Assembly (NCBI RefSeq): GCF_036170895.1
Contig: NZ_CP108036.1
Span: forward strand, 2,294,001-2,358,000
Length of the DNA stretch: 64,000 nucleotides
Reading direction: 5' to 3'
From: Streptomyces erythrochromogenes
Lineage (GTDB): Bacteria > Actinomycetota > Actinomycetes > Streptomycetales > Streptomycetaceae
Each line of letters begins with the position of its first letter. The first letter of the stretch is position 1. Shown in pieces: positions 34,301-41,265 of this stretch. The position numbers and the translations under genes are program-made. The notes under the pieces are model-generated. The model did not search any database, was not told the origin of the DNA, and worked only from the letters and a program-made list of their open reading frames with translations.

Positions 34301-36456
34301 TGGACGACTGGCTCGACTTCGCCGAGTCGCTGCTCGGCACGCAGGACGTCCCGTCGGAGTCCCTGGTCGCCGCATTCGAGTCCCTGACGGAACTGACCCC
34401 CTACGAGGACGCCCTCCCGGACCTCATGGGCATGGACCGCTCCTATTGGCTGGAGTCCCGCTTCCCCTGGGCGGCCAAGTCAAAGGACATCGCGACCCAA
34501 CAGGGTTTCTTTCATTGGGAACTGGAGTACGCACAGGTCTTTGAACATGGCGGCTACGACTTGCAGGTCGGGAACCCTCCTTGGGTTCGGCCGGACTGGC
34601 AGGAGGACTCGGTTCTCGCGGAGTCAGAGCCCTGGTTCAAGCTGACTGAGAACCCGACCACTGAGGAATGGCGACTTCGAAAGCAGGAAACACTTCCAAT
34701 TCAGGCCGAGTTCTACATGGGCGAGCTCGCATCCAACACCGGACTCACAACAATACTCAGCTCGGGCGCCATGTACCCGGATCTAGTCGGCACGCGTTCC
34801 GACCTCTACCGCGCATTCATGTGCCGGGCGTGGATTAACCTAAACACCCAGGGAATGGCAGGTCTAATCCACCCGGATACCCACTTCGGAGGCAAACAGG
34901 AAGGCCACCTCCGATCCATCACCTACCAACATCTTCGAGTGCACGCGAGCTTCGTCAACGGCGCCAACTGGGCTTTCGAAGATCTCGCCCGTAAGCAAGA
35001 GTTCGGCCTCCACGTGTACGGAAATAGGACCTCTGTAGACTTCTCTCACCTGAGCAGTCTATTCGCCGCCGAAGTGCTTCCGAATTCCCTCAAGCATGAT
35101 GGCACCGGAACGGAACCTGGAATCCGCGAAAGCGATAGATGGGATATCAGACCTCACTCCGCCCGCGTCATCCACGTCAACGAAACGACTCTCACCGAGT
35201 GGCACCGGCTCGCGGGAGACGTCACCGTTCCGGTTATGGAGACACCCCTCGTATATCCTATTCTGCAATCAGAACAGGGCGCCATCGCCGCCCTGGCCTC
35301 CGCGACCGAGCGCCTCGGAAATCACAACCCAAAGATCAGTCCAGGATATAACGAAACCAACGCAAAAAGAGACGGACTGATCCGCTGGTCAACCTCCGAA
35401 CCGGATTCCCTCACCGATCTCGTGCTTCAGGGACCCCATTTCTCTGGAGCGACTCCATTCAATAAGCAGCCGAAGAATCCTTGCCGAACCAATCGCGACT
35501 GGATTTCTTTCAATCTCCCTTCCCTGCCTCCTCAATTCACTCCCCGCACAAACTATGTTCGAGCGTGCGACCACGCAGCCTATGAGGCCGCCCAGAATTC
35601 GTGGGGAAGTCGCCGCTACACAGAATACTTCCGCCTCGCCTGGCGCGTGATGGTCCCTCCCTCCAATGAGCGCAGCCTGTTTGCCGCACTCATCCCACCC
35701 GGCCCTGCTCACGTCCACACCGTTCAGTCGATGGCACTACCCACCAATCGTTTGACCGTCTTGAACGCAGGCTTCTGGGCCGCCCTCCCATTGGACTACT
35801 TGCTGCGCATCACGGGCCGTTCACACCTCCAGGTCACGGAGGCCCACAAAATGCCTGCAGCCACACCCGAGCACCCCCTCGCCGCCGCCCTCCTCCTGCG
35901 TACCTTGCGCCTGAATTGTCTCACCGATGCTTACACCCCCCTTTGGGGAGAGCTGTTCCAACTCACCTGGCCTGGATACGAAGACTGGGCCCACGCATGG
36001 CCAACTCTCATGCCCCTCGCGGGACACCTCAAGGGGACCTGGGAGTACGAAACACCCCTCCGGACCGAGTACGAGCGCCGCGCAGCACTCGTTGAGCTCG
36101 ATGCCCTCGTGTCCGTCTGGCTCGGGATCACCGCAGATCAACTCGTCGCGATCTACAAGTCCCGTTACCCAGTCCTCTCCGACTACGAGGCGGAGATGTA
36201 CTTCGACGTACACGGCCGCAAGATCGCCCGGAACCACAACACCTATGGCTACGGTCAGACCAAGGAGGCCTACCCGGCGCTCCTTGACCACCTGGACAAC
36301 CCGGCCACCGTCCCGCCGCCCGAGGGGTACACCGCGCCCTTCTACAAGGCGGACCGTGAGACCGAGATGCGGGCCGCGCACGCACACTTCTCCGCGCGGC
36401 TCGACGCGGAGATCGCCGCCGGCCGGTGGACGCCACCCGTGAAGGCTGACGCGTAG
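31378..36456 (+). CDS. Very large Eco57I-type adenine methylase, DrmMI-like
   Basis: A 1692-residue protein, longer than the usual DrmMI or PglX. An AGGAGA site precedes the ATG. The SAM motif ICEPALGSGAFLNEA lies at 619-633 (a DPACGSG variant) and YGVDLNSTAVELAEVSLWL follows; the catalytic NPPW comes only at 1066-1069. The N-terminal 550 residues (ending in SGRDRQTSASYYTPESLT) resemble the helical lead of Eco57I/DrmMI enzymes. N6-adenine methylation marking self DNA is the expected role, probably with the DrmD-like helicase. From about 34.5 to 36.25 kb the gene has markedly lower GC than either side, covering motif IV and the putative target-recognition region, so that part seems to have a different origin. 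Confidence 0.85.
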   Translation: MTYDSLVNRGEYFSAHYLAEVFPKDLKSGLLAAWKAREEEAKSSSDPEQEQEADPQALPVTPRLGLRALRRPYFRTRAFFAEAAAGAADDATTYDAPEWRERAASLNASVLRSLGYDAKPQTLTVSRADHTYEIPVAHAEPGLVAVDCGWAAEPDAALDPDGPGRLLIPIALDASTSLRTGSKLASFLFASEDAPRYVLLLAGGVIVLADRAAWGEGRYLAASLDTALDRNNTKDGQELDTLAALFGADSLRTPEEGGENPLAGLVDKSTKHAVGVSSELRDGLRESVELIANEVLERITSHEDVRLEDVKELPELSRQLTRESLRYLYRILFLLYAEARPELGILPSDYPEYHQGYGLGRLGELVAERDLVGEKAREGVYLYESLDLLFSKVQEGYRPRRTHGVAKKESETAKSEDIGLRFEPLHSKLFEPESIRLIGAESVKDPRHDDDADGDPRYLDTRLRNATLYKVLRKLMLTRGKKGERGGFISYAQLGINQLGAVYEGLMSYAGFIAGEELYEVAKNGDPKDGSWLVPASKADEYADSVFVRRRDEETGADVRVRYRPGSFVYRLSGRDRQTSASYYTPESLTKVTVQLALQHRLDQDDTVTEARELLDWKICEPALGSGAFLNEAINQVAAEYLRRRQEETGQAIDTEQYPVEFQKAKAYIALHNAYGVDLNSTAVELAEVSLWLNTMHPGMEAPWFGLHLRRGNSLIGGRREIYSAERLKKGGWLGTTPERFPLTEAANGLPSGSVHHFLLPAKEWGAVAAEKEAKALAPAEAKALAAWRKAITKSPSAKQTTRLQGLARRAEYLWQLVVRRLEISERDISRKIDVWGAEPDWLRQPVEAMQRDDILADLEAVDTPYWRLKTLMDAWCALWFWPVQEASLLDGTNPRYRHAAELAEQSAAYEVAVSDPEDDDSGVLMSWEEEALPGFGTEAKQLSLTQEDVAKRRMGRRKEAITEQRRAVIPLANLDDWLDFAESLLGTQDVPSESLVAAFESLTELTPYEDALPDLMGMDRSYWLESRFPWAAKSKDIATQQGFFHWELEYAQVFEHGGYDLQVGNPPWVRPDWQEDSVLAESEPWFKLTENPTTEEWRLRKQETLPIQAEFYMGELASNTGLTTILSSGAMYPDLVGTRSDLYRAFMCRAWINLNTQGMAGLIHPDTHFGGKQEGHLRSITYQHLRVHASFVNGANWAFEDLARKQEFGLHVYGNRTSVDFSHLSSLFAAEVLPNSLKHDGTGTEPGIRESDRWDIRPHSARVIHVNETTLTEWHRLAGDVTVPVMETPLVYPILQSEQGAIAALASATERLGNHNPKISPGYNETNAKRDGLIRWSTSEPDSLTDLVLQGPHFSGATPFNKQPKNPCRTNRDWISFNLPSLPPQFTPRTNYVRACDHAAYEAAQNSWGSRRYTEYFRLAWRVMVPPSNERSLFAALIPPGPAHVHTVQSMALPTNRLTVLNAGFWAALPLDYLLRITGRSHLQVTEAHKMPAATPEHPLAAALLLRTLRLNCLTDAYTPLWGELFQLTWPGYEDWAHAWPTLMPLAGHLKGTWEYETPLRTEYERRAALVELDALVSVWLGITADQLVAIYKSRYPVLSDYEAEMYFDVHGRKIARNHNTYGYGQTKEAYPALLDHLDNPATVPPPEGYTAPFYKADRETEMRAAHAHFSARLDAEIAAGRWTPPVKADA

Positions 36457-36467
36457 GAACACGAACG

Positions 36468-36495
36468 GGCCGCGCCAACCGAGTTTGGCGCGGCC
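36468..36495. terminator. Bidirectional hairpin after the methylase gene
   Basis: GGCCGCGCCAA (36468-36478) pairs with TTGGCGCGGCC (36485-36495) over a six-base loop, followed by TGTGTTGT. It lies 11 bp after the methylase stop and 16 bp beyond the end of the convergent DUF397 gene, and can serve both. Confidence 0.75.
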
Positions 36496-36511
36496 TGTGT
36501 TGTCGTGCAGG

Positions 36512-36715
36512 TCAGTGGGAGGCGAAGGCAACAAACGTCGCCCATTGCTGCGCGTCGAAGCTCAGCATGGCCCCGGTCCTATTCTTCGAGTCGCGGACGT
36601 GGACCGAACCGACAGCGTTCGCCACCTCCACACACTCGCCGCCCGCGCCGCTGCTGTAGCTGCTCTTGAACCAGGCCGATTCGGGCACGGCCTGCACAGG
36701 CTCCTTCGCGTTCAT
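36512..36715 (-). CDS. DUF397 protein
   Basis: A 67-residue protein with the DUF397 pattern: [18 protein letters not shown], then [27 protein letters not shown]397 proteins accompany XRE/DUF5753 regulators throughout Streptomyces, where they are thought to modulate the regulator in development or secondary metabolism. Its start overlaps the stop of the XRE gene (ATGA), supporting co-translation. The order XRE, DUF397 with a nearby divergent ATPase is the standard triad. Confidence 0.92.
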   Translation of the reverse strand: MNAKEPVQAVPESAWFKSSYSSGAGGECVEVANAVGSVHVRDSKNRTGAMLSFDAQQWATFVAFASH

Positions 36716-37548
36716 ACGTCTCCCAGCGCCTTTTCAATGACGTCCAACGATTCACGTGGCGTGAGCGCCTGCGCCCTGAGGAGTCCGTATCGTTCCTCAA
36801 ACTCCCGCACCGACTTGCGCTCGCTGTACAGGCGGCTGTCCTGGTGCGCCTCCACGTAGGCCATCCTCCGCCCTTCCCTAGTCTCGATCAAGGTGAACGA
36901 ACCGCCCAGTCCGGCGTGTTCCTCCAGGGCAGTCGGCATCACCTGGATCGCAACATTGCGCCTCTGGCCAGCCAGGAGGATCTGCTCCAACTGCCCCCTC
37001 ATCACGTCCCGCCCGCCGAGAGGACGCCTGAGCATCGACTCCTCGATCACGAAGCTGATCGTGGGCAGGGGCGTCCGGGAGAAGATGTCCTGACGAGCCA
37101 GCCGAGCCGTGACCCGCTCCTCGATGGTCGCTTCATCCAACAGCGGCAGCCACATCGCGAACACCGCCCGTGCGTACTCCGCCGTCTGCAACAGCCCCGG
37201 CACCGCCTGCACCGCGTACACGTGCAGTTCCACAGCCTCCTTCTCCAGCTTCGCCGCGCCGCGGAAGAACGCCGGGTACCGTACCCGCTCGATCTCTTCC
37301 TTCATGTCCATCAACATGCCGCGCGCACCCAGCAGCTCATCCGCCTGGTCGATGAACTTCGGCGGCGGGATCCGTCGCCCCTGTTCAAACGCCGCGATGG
37401 TCGACGCCGAGTACCCCGTCCTCGACCCCAACTCCGGTCGCTCCAGCTCCGCCCATTCCCGGAACCGCTTCAGCTGACGCCCGAAGACGAGCAGGATGCC
37501 CGTCCCCGCCTCAGCATCGTGCCCGGCCTCCGCCTGCTGTTCGTCCAC
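36712..37548 (-). CDS. XRE regulator with DUF5753 domain
   Basis: A 278-residue regulator with a GTG start. Residues about 22-75 are the HTH ([38 protein letters not shown]). The rest is the DUF5753 domain ([79 protein letters not shown]), as in the WhiJ-like family. It reads into DUF397 and is divergent from a small histidine-kinase-like ATPase gene 147 bp away. The triad sits between the methylase and the next defence-type genes and may control either flank or be an independent insertion. Confidence 0.92.
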   Translation of the reverse strand: MDEQQAEAGHDAEAGTGILLVFGRQLKRFREWAELERPELGSRTGYSASTIAAFEQGRRIPPPKFIDQADELLGARGMLMDMKEEIERVRYPAFFRGAAKLEKEAVELHVYAVQAVPGLLQTAEYARAVFAMWLPLLDEATIEERVTARLARQDIFSRTPLPTISFVIEESMLRRPLGGRDVMRGQLEQILLAGQRRNVAIQVMPTALEEHAGLGGSFTLIETREGRRMAYVEAHQDSRLYSERKSVREFEERYGLLRAQALTPRESLDVIEKALGDV

Positions 37549-37695
37549 GATCCGCGCCTCCCGCGCCCAACGTCCCGGCCGTCCCGCCGGTCACGCCCCG
37601 TACCGCCGACACCGTCCGCACCGACGCGTACAGCTGGCACCCGTCAGTGCGTCACTCCTGGTCAACGCTACTCACGCAACGCCACCGTTAGTCGC

Positions 37696-38163
37696 ATGAA
37701 GCCCACATCTCCCCCGATCCAGCTCTCCCCCGCACTGCCCACCTCCACCCACGAGTTCGACATGTGTTTCACCTCCACCCCACGCGGCGCACGGCTCGCC
37801 CGACGCCTCGTCTCGCACCGCCTCCACGAGTGGGGCCACCCCTACAACACCCCTGCCAACGACACCACCACCCTCATTGCCGCCGAGCTCACCGCGAACG
37901 CCGTACGCCACGGCCACGTCCCCGGCCGGGACTTCCGCCTCCGCCTGACCGTCAACCCCGACGGCACGACCATCCGTATCGAGGTCACCGACACCCGCAC
38001 CGAGCGCACCCTCGCCCTCAGCGCCCCCACCCCTGACTCCGAATCGGGCCGCGGCCTGCTCCTCGTAGCGGCGCTCGCCACCCGCTGGGGCGTCACACCC
38101 CGCCAAGCCGCCCCCGGCAAGACCGTCTGGGCGGAGATCAACACCGTCCGACCGGACGAGTGA
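37696..38163 (+). CDS. HATPase_c anti-sigma-factor-like protein
   Basis: A 155-residue protein of the RsbW/SpoIIAB-like GHKL ATPase group. The N-box LIAAELTANAVRHG and the G-box SGRGLLLVAALATRWG are clear; RIEVTDTRTE provides the G1 Asp. It lacks any sensor or dimerisation domain, as usual for these small proteins, which in Streptomyces commonly lie next to XRE-DUF397 pairs and whose targets are mostly unknown. The hypothetical nuclease-like gene begins 18 bp downstream on the same strand, so the two may share a transcript. Confidence 0.9.
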   Translation: MKPTSPPIQLSPALPTSTHEFDMCFTSTPRGARLARRLVSHRLHEWGHPYNTPANDTTTLIAAELTANAVRHGHVPGRDFRLRLTVNPDGTTIRIEVTDTRTERTLALSAPTPDSESGRGLLLVAALATRWGVTPRQAAPGKTVWAEINTVRPDE

Positions 38164-38181
38164 TCCAATAGGCTTCCGTCC

Positions 38182-39657
38182 ATGGTCTATGCGATCTCCC
38201 TCTCGTCGGAGGAACTCGACGACATCGACTGGCAGTTACAGCTGGACCAGTTCATGAGCAAGACCATGGGGTTCTCCCTGCGGCCGCGAGACCTGTCACC
38301 TCAGGTGGCCCTCGTGTTCGCACGCGCCCGTTCCTCCGCAGGCACGGCCCACCCGGCCTACCATCTGCGCTGGCTCGGTGTGGTGAAGCACCCCAAGGGC
38401 CGGAAGGTCGGCACCCGCGACGCCCTGATCAAGGTGGAGCCGTTGTGGCGCAGCCCCGCCCCGGTGGAGCTGGCCGCGGTGACGGCCTCGCTGTCCCGGA
38501 TGGATGCCGAGGAACTCACCGCGATGCTCTTCAACGAGGTCGTCGTACTGCCCGACGAGCTCGGTGAGCGCCTCGTCGCCGCGCTGCGCGAGCTCGGGCC
38601 GCGGTTCGCCGAGCTTCTCGACCGTCTGAGCAGCGTCGCGGATCAAGTCCCCTTCGACAGCTCCCGCATCGAGGACCGCTCCTGGCAGGAGCAGTACGAC
38701 TCCGCACGGCTGGCGCTCAGCATCGCCGAGTTCCCTCTGGCCCCACTCAGCGCCTGGCGCCGGCCCCGGAGCCCGCACGACACCTACCTCGCAGGGTTGA
38801 TCCCCGAGCCCACCGAACAGAGCCTCATCGAACACGATGCCGCCCACTCCGTAACCGAACCAAGATTCCTCCAGCCCTGGGACCGCCCGGACTTCCGCTG
38901 CGACATCCACGTGTTCGAGCACCAGGGTCGGCGCATCGAGGTCGCCAACGTCAACGCCACACCGGTCGAGGCGCGGCTCGGCAGTGACCTGATCTATTAC
39001 CACGAGGCCACCCACAGTTTCGTGCTGGTCCAATACAAGCGGCTGCCGTCCGTGCAGCGTTGGATCTACGTGGACGACCGGCTGCGTGGCCAGCTGGACC
39101 GGCTGGAGGCCGTCGCGCGCTTGAGCCGTCCGGCGTACGCCCCGCACGACTGGCGCCTGGGCAGCGACCCCTGCTTCGTGAAGCTCGCCTACTGGCCCGA
39201 GGACGGCCGAGGCGACCCCGGCGGACCGGCGGCCGGCATGTACCTCCCGCTCTCCTACGTCCACCTCCTCCTCCAGGACGACTGCACCCTGGGGCCCGGC
39301 GGCGGCAGGCGTCTCGGCTACGACTACGCCGACCGGCACTTGATCAACAGCCAGTTCATCGAACTCGTGAAACACGGGCTGGCCGGGACCGTGGGTACCA
39401 CCCGGGAAGACCTGCTCGCACTCGGTGAGGAGCGTGCCGCGGAGGGCTATTCCGTGACCATCGCCGCGGAGCTCGGGGACGGGCGACACCCCGGAGAGGC
39501 CGTTCGGGAACGGCAACGGCGCGCCAACTCCCGTGGAGCCAACAAGCGTCAGGCCAGGAAGTCGCCCCCGGTGACTCCCCCGACCGCCACCGAGCCTCGG
39601 CAACCCGTCACCGGAGAGCAACTGTCCCTGGGACTCGACGACCTCTTCGCAGACTGA
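38182..39657 (+). CDS. Uncharacterised protein with a candidate PD-(D/E)XK core
   Basis: A 491-residue protein I cannot assign to a named family. The section IEVANVNATPVEARLGSDLI, then VLVQYKRL, has the layout of an endonuclease-like core: Glu263, Asp269 in the LGSDLI strand, and Gln284-Tyr-Lys286 in the next strand, that is E..(5)..D..(14)..Q-x-K, the variant known from Mrr-like and other restriction nucleases. The N-terminal 200 residues are mixed helix and strand, the C-terminal 70 are disordered and basic. It has no membrane segment. Surrounded by helicases and a methylase, a nuclease role is reasonable but unproven. Confidence 0.65.
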   Translation: MVYAISLSSEELDDIDWQLQLDQFMSKTMGFSLRPRDLSPQVALVFARARSSAGTAHPAYHLRWLGVVKHPKGRKVGTRDALIKVEPLWRSPAPVELAAVTASLSRMDAEELTAMLFNEVVVLPDELGERLVAALRELGPRFAELLDRLSSVADQVPFDSSRIEDRSWQEQYDSARLALSIAEFPLAPLSAWRRPRSPHDTYLAGLIPEPTEQSLIEHDAAHSVTEPRFLQPWDRPDFRCDIHVFEHQGRRIEVANVNATPVEARLGSDLIYYHEATHSFVLVQYKRLPSVQRWIYVDDRLRGQLDRLEAVARLSRPAYAPHDWRLGSDPCFVKLAYWPEDGRGDPGGPAAGMYLPLSYVHLLLQDDCTLGPGGGRRLGYDYADRHLINSQFIELVKHGLAGTVGTTREDLLALGEERAAEGYSVTIAAELGDGRHPGEAVRERQRRANSRGANKRQARKSPPVTPPTATEPRQPVTGEQLSLGLDDLFAD

Positions 39658-39660
39658 CGG

Positions 39661-41256
39661 TCAGTCTCCCTTCGGCAGGCTCTCGTACGAGAACGTGCAC
39701 CGGACCCTGCCGTCCGCGGCCGGTACGAGGCGCACCTGCTCGGCCGGCATCTGCAACGCCTTGCCCGCCGGCTCGTCCCACAAGGACACCGTTCCTCCGG
39801 CCTCCCCGAAGGAGACGTACGGCCGCTCGGGTCGCAGGACGCCACCCCGGCTGCTGAGTTTCGCCGCCAAGACCGTCGGCTCCACGCACATCCACTCCGG
39901 CTCCACCCCGAAATAGGAGGGCAGTTCCGCCTTCTGGGCCGCAGCCGTACGGAGCTCCTTCACCGCGTCCCCCGCCGAGTCCAGCGCTCCCAGCGTGCAG
40001 AACAGCACCACCGCCACCTGGGCGACCACGTACGACAGGACACCGAACCGCTCGACGGGGCTGACGAATGACGCGTGCACGTGCTTCGCTATGCCCCACA
40101 GGGCCGGCACGAACAGGGCGAAGCTCAGAAAGCTCAAGAGTTTGAGGGCCGAAGCGGCCTGCCATATCGCGGGGACATCGAGGTCATTGGGTGTTACGTC
40201 CAGGCTGTCGGCGTACAGCGCGTGCATCACCGACCCTGAAGCCACAACACAGGACGCGACCAGCGCGAAGAGCAACGGTGCGGCCCAGGCGAGCCATTCG
40301 CCCCACGTCCACTGGCGGACCAGCAGCCAGATTCCTGTAGCCGTCGCCGTGACGGCGAAGACCGACAGTACTTGCACTGGGGTCCAGCCCCTCGTATCCC
40401 CCATGTCCGCGCCCAAGGCGACGGCAAGGAGGAACGCGGTCACCACGCCCCACGTGAGGATGCTCCCCACGCGACCCCCCTCCGCGAACACGCCGCGCGT
40501 CAACCAAGCGGACCACAGAAGGCACAACACCGCGGCAGTGCCCCAGACCCACGTTCGCGTACCGCTCGCCTGCCGTGCGACGACCACGCAGAAGAGCATG
40601 GCGAACGTCCAGGCCATGACGCGGGACGTGACACGCTGATGGTCCTCCTCGCGCCGCTGCACGATGTGCCTTCGCTCCCGGCCATGGCGTGCTCGCACGT
40701 CGATGGCGGCCTCGGGAGCGGAACCTCCGGGCAGGTCCATCCGCGACAGCCGCAGGGCCTCCGAGGCCGTCCCCCTCACCAAGGTGCCCGTGTCGTGCCG
40801 ACCGGAACCCTCGGAGAGGCGCGCGCGTGCCATCGCAGTGGATCGGCGCAGCCGTGCCATCGGCGTCAAGGGCCTCGGATCGGGCACACGGGGTGGCCTG
40901 TGAGCCACCGTATGTGCCCGCCAGCCGGTCAGTTGCTCCCGATCGCGGTCCACCGGCTCACAGCGTCGGGCGTACATCTCCAGCCTGGTTCTGCGTGCCA
41001 GCCGTTGCACCCACCATTCGGCCGCCTGCTCGGTGCGCCGGTTGCGGGCTCCGAAGAACCGCACCTCGACGGAGTACAGCCGCGCCGAGGCATCCACGCT
41101 CAGCACGCCCTGCGAGGCGCCCTCGCCCCGGGCAAAGGCAGCGACGACCGGCCAGCCCTGCTGGTCGAACGCCCGCTCCGCCTCGTCCCAGTCGCGCTGC
41201 TCCCCCCGCACCTCGACCAGAACGAGCACGCGTTGGTCGTACCGCTTCCCTTGCAT
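39661..41256 (-). CDS. Seven-helix membrane protein of unknown function
   Basis: A 531-residue protein. The first 200 residues are soluble (YDQRVLVLVEVRGEQRDWDE, VQRLARRTRLEMYARR). Seven hydrophobic helices follow from about 215 to 440 (for example WTFAMLFCVVVARQA, SILTWGVVTAFLLAVALG, VLSVFAVTATATGIWLLV, LLSFLSFALFVPALWGIA, LSYVVAQVAVVLFCTLGA), then a beta-rich soluble tail of about 90 residues. It ends three bases from the convergent nuclease-like gene and lies eight bases downstream of the PLD helicase gene on the same strand, so it is probably in that operon. A membrane effector of a defence system is a possible role, inferred only from context. Confidence 0.7.
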   Translation of the reverse strand: MQGKRYDQRVLVLVEVRGEQRDWDEAERAFDQQGWPVVAAFARGEGASQGVLSVDASARLYSVEVRFFGARNRRTEQAAEWWVQRLARRTRLEMYARRCEPVDRDREQLTGWRAHTVAHRPPRVPDPRPLTPMARLRRSTAMARARLSEGSGRHDTGTLVRGTASEALRLSRMDLPGGSAPEAAIDVRARHGRERRHIVQRREEDHQRVTSRVMAWTFAMLFCVVVARQASGTRTWVWGTAAVLCLLWSAWLTRGVFAEGGRVGSILTWGVVTAFLLAVALGADMGDTRGWTPVQVLSVFAVTATATGIWLLVRQWTWGEWLAWAAPLLFALVASCVVASGSVMHALYADSLDVTPNDLDVPAIWQAASALKLLSFLSFALFVPALWGIAKHVHASFVSPVERFGVLSYVVAQVAVVLFCTLGALDSAGDAVKELRTAAAQKAELPSYFGVEPEWMCVEPTVLAAKLSSRGGVLRPERPYVSFGEAGGTVSLWDEPAGKALQMPAEQVRLVPAADGRVRCTFSYESLPKGD

Positions 41257-41265
41257 CAGTTCCCC

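Noticed and set aside
27979..36456. A complete class 1 DISARM system
   Set aside because: Only DrmD-like and DrmMI-like genes are present; no standalone DrmA, DrmB or DrmC follows, so the full system is not claimed.
31378..36456. BREX PglX
   Set aside because: No PglZ, BrxC-like ATPase or Lon-like gene is in the window.
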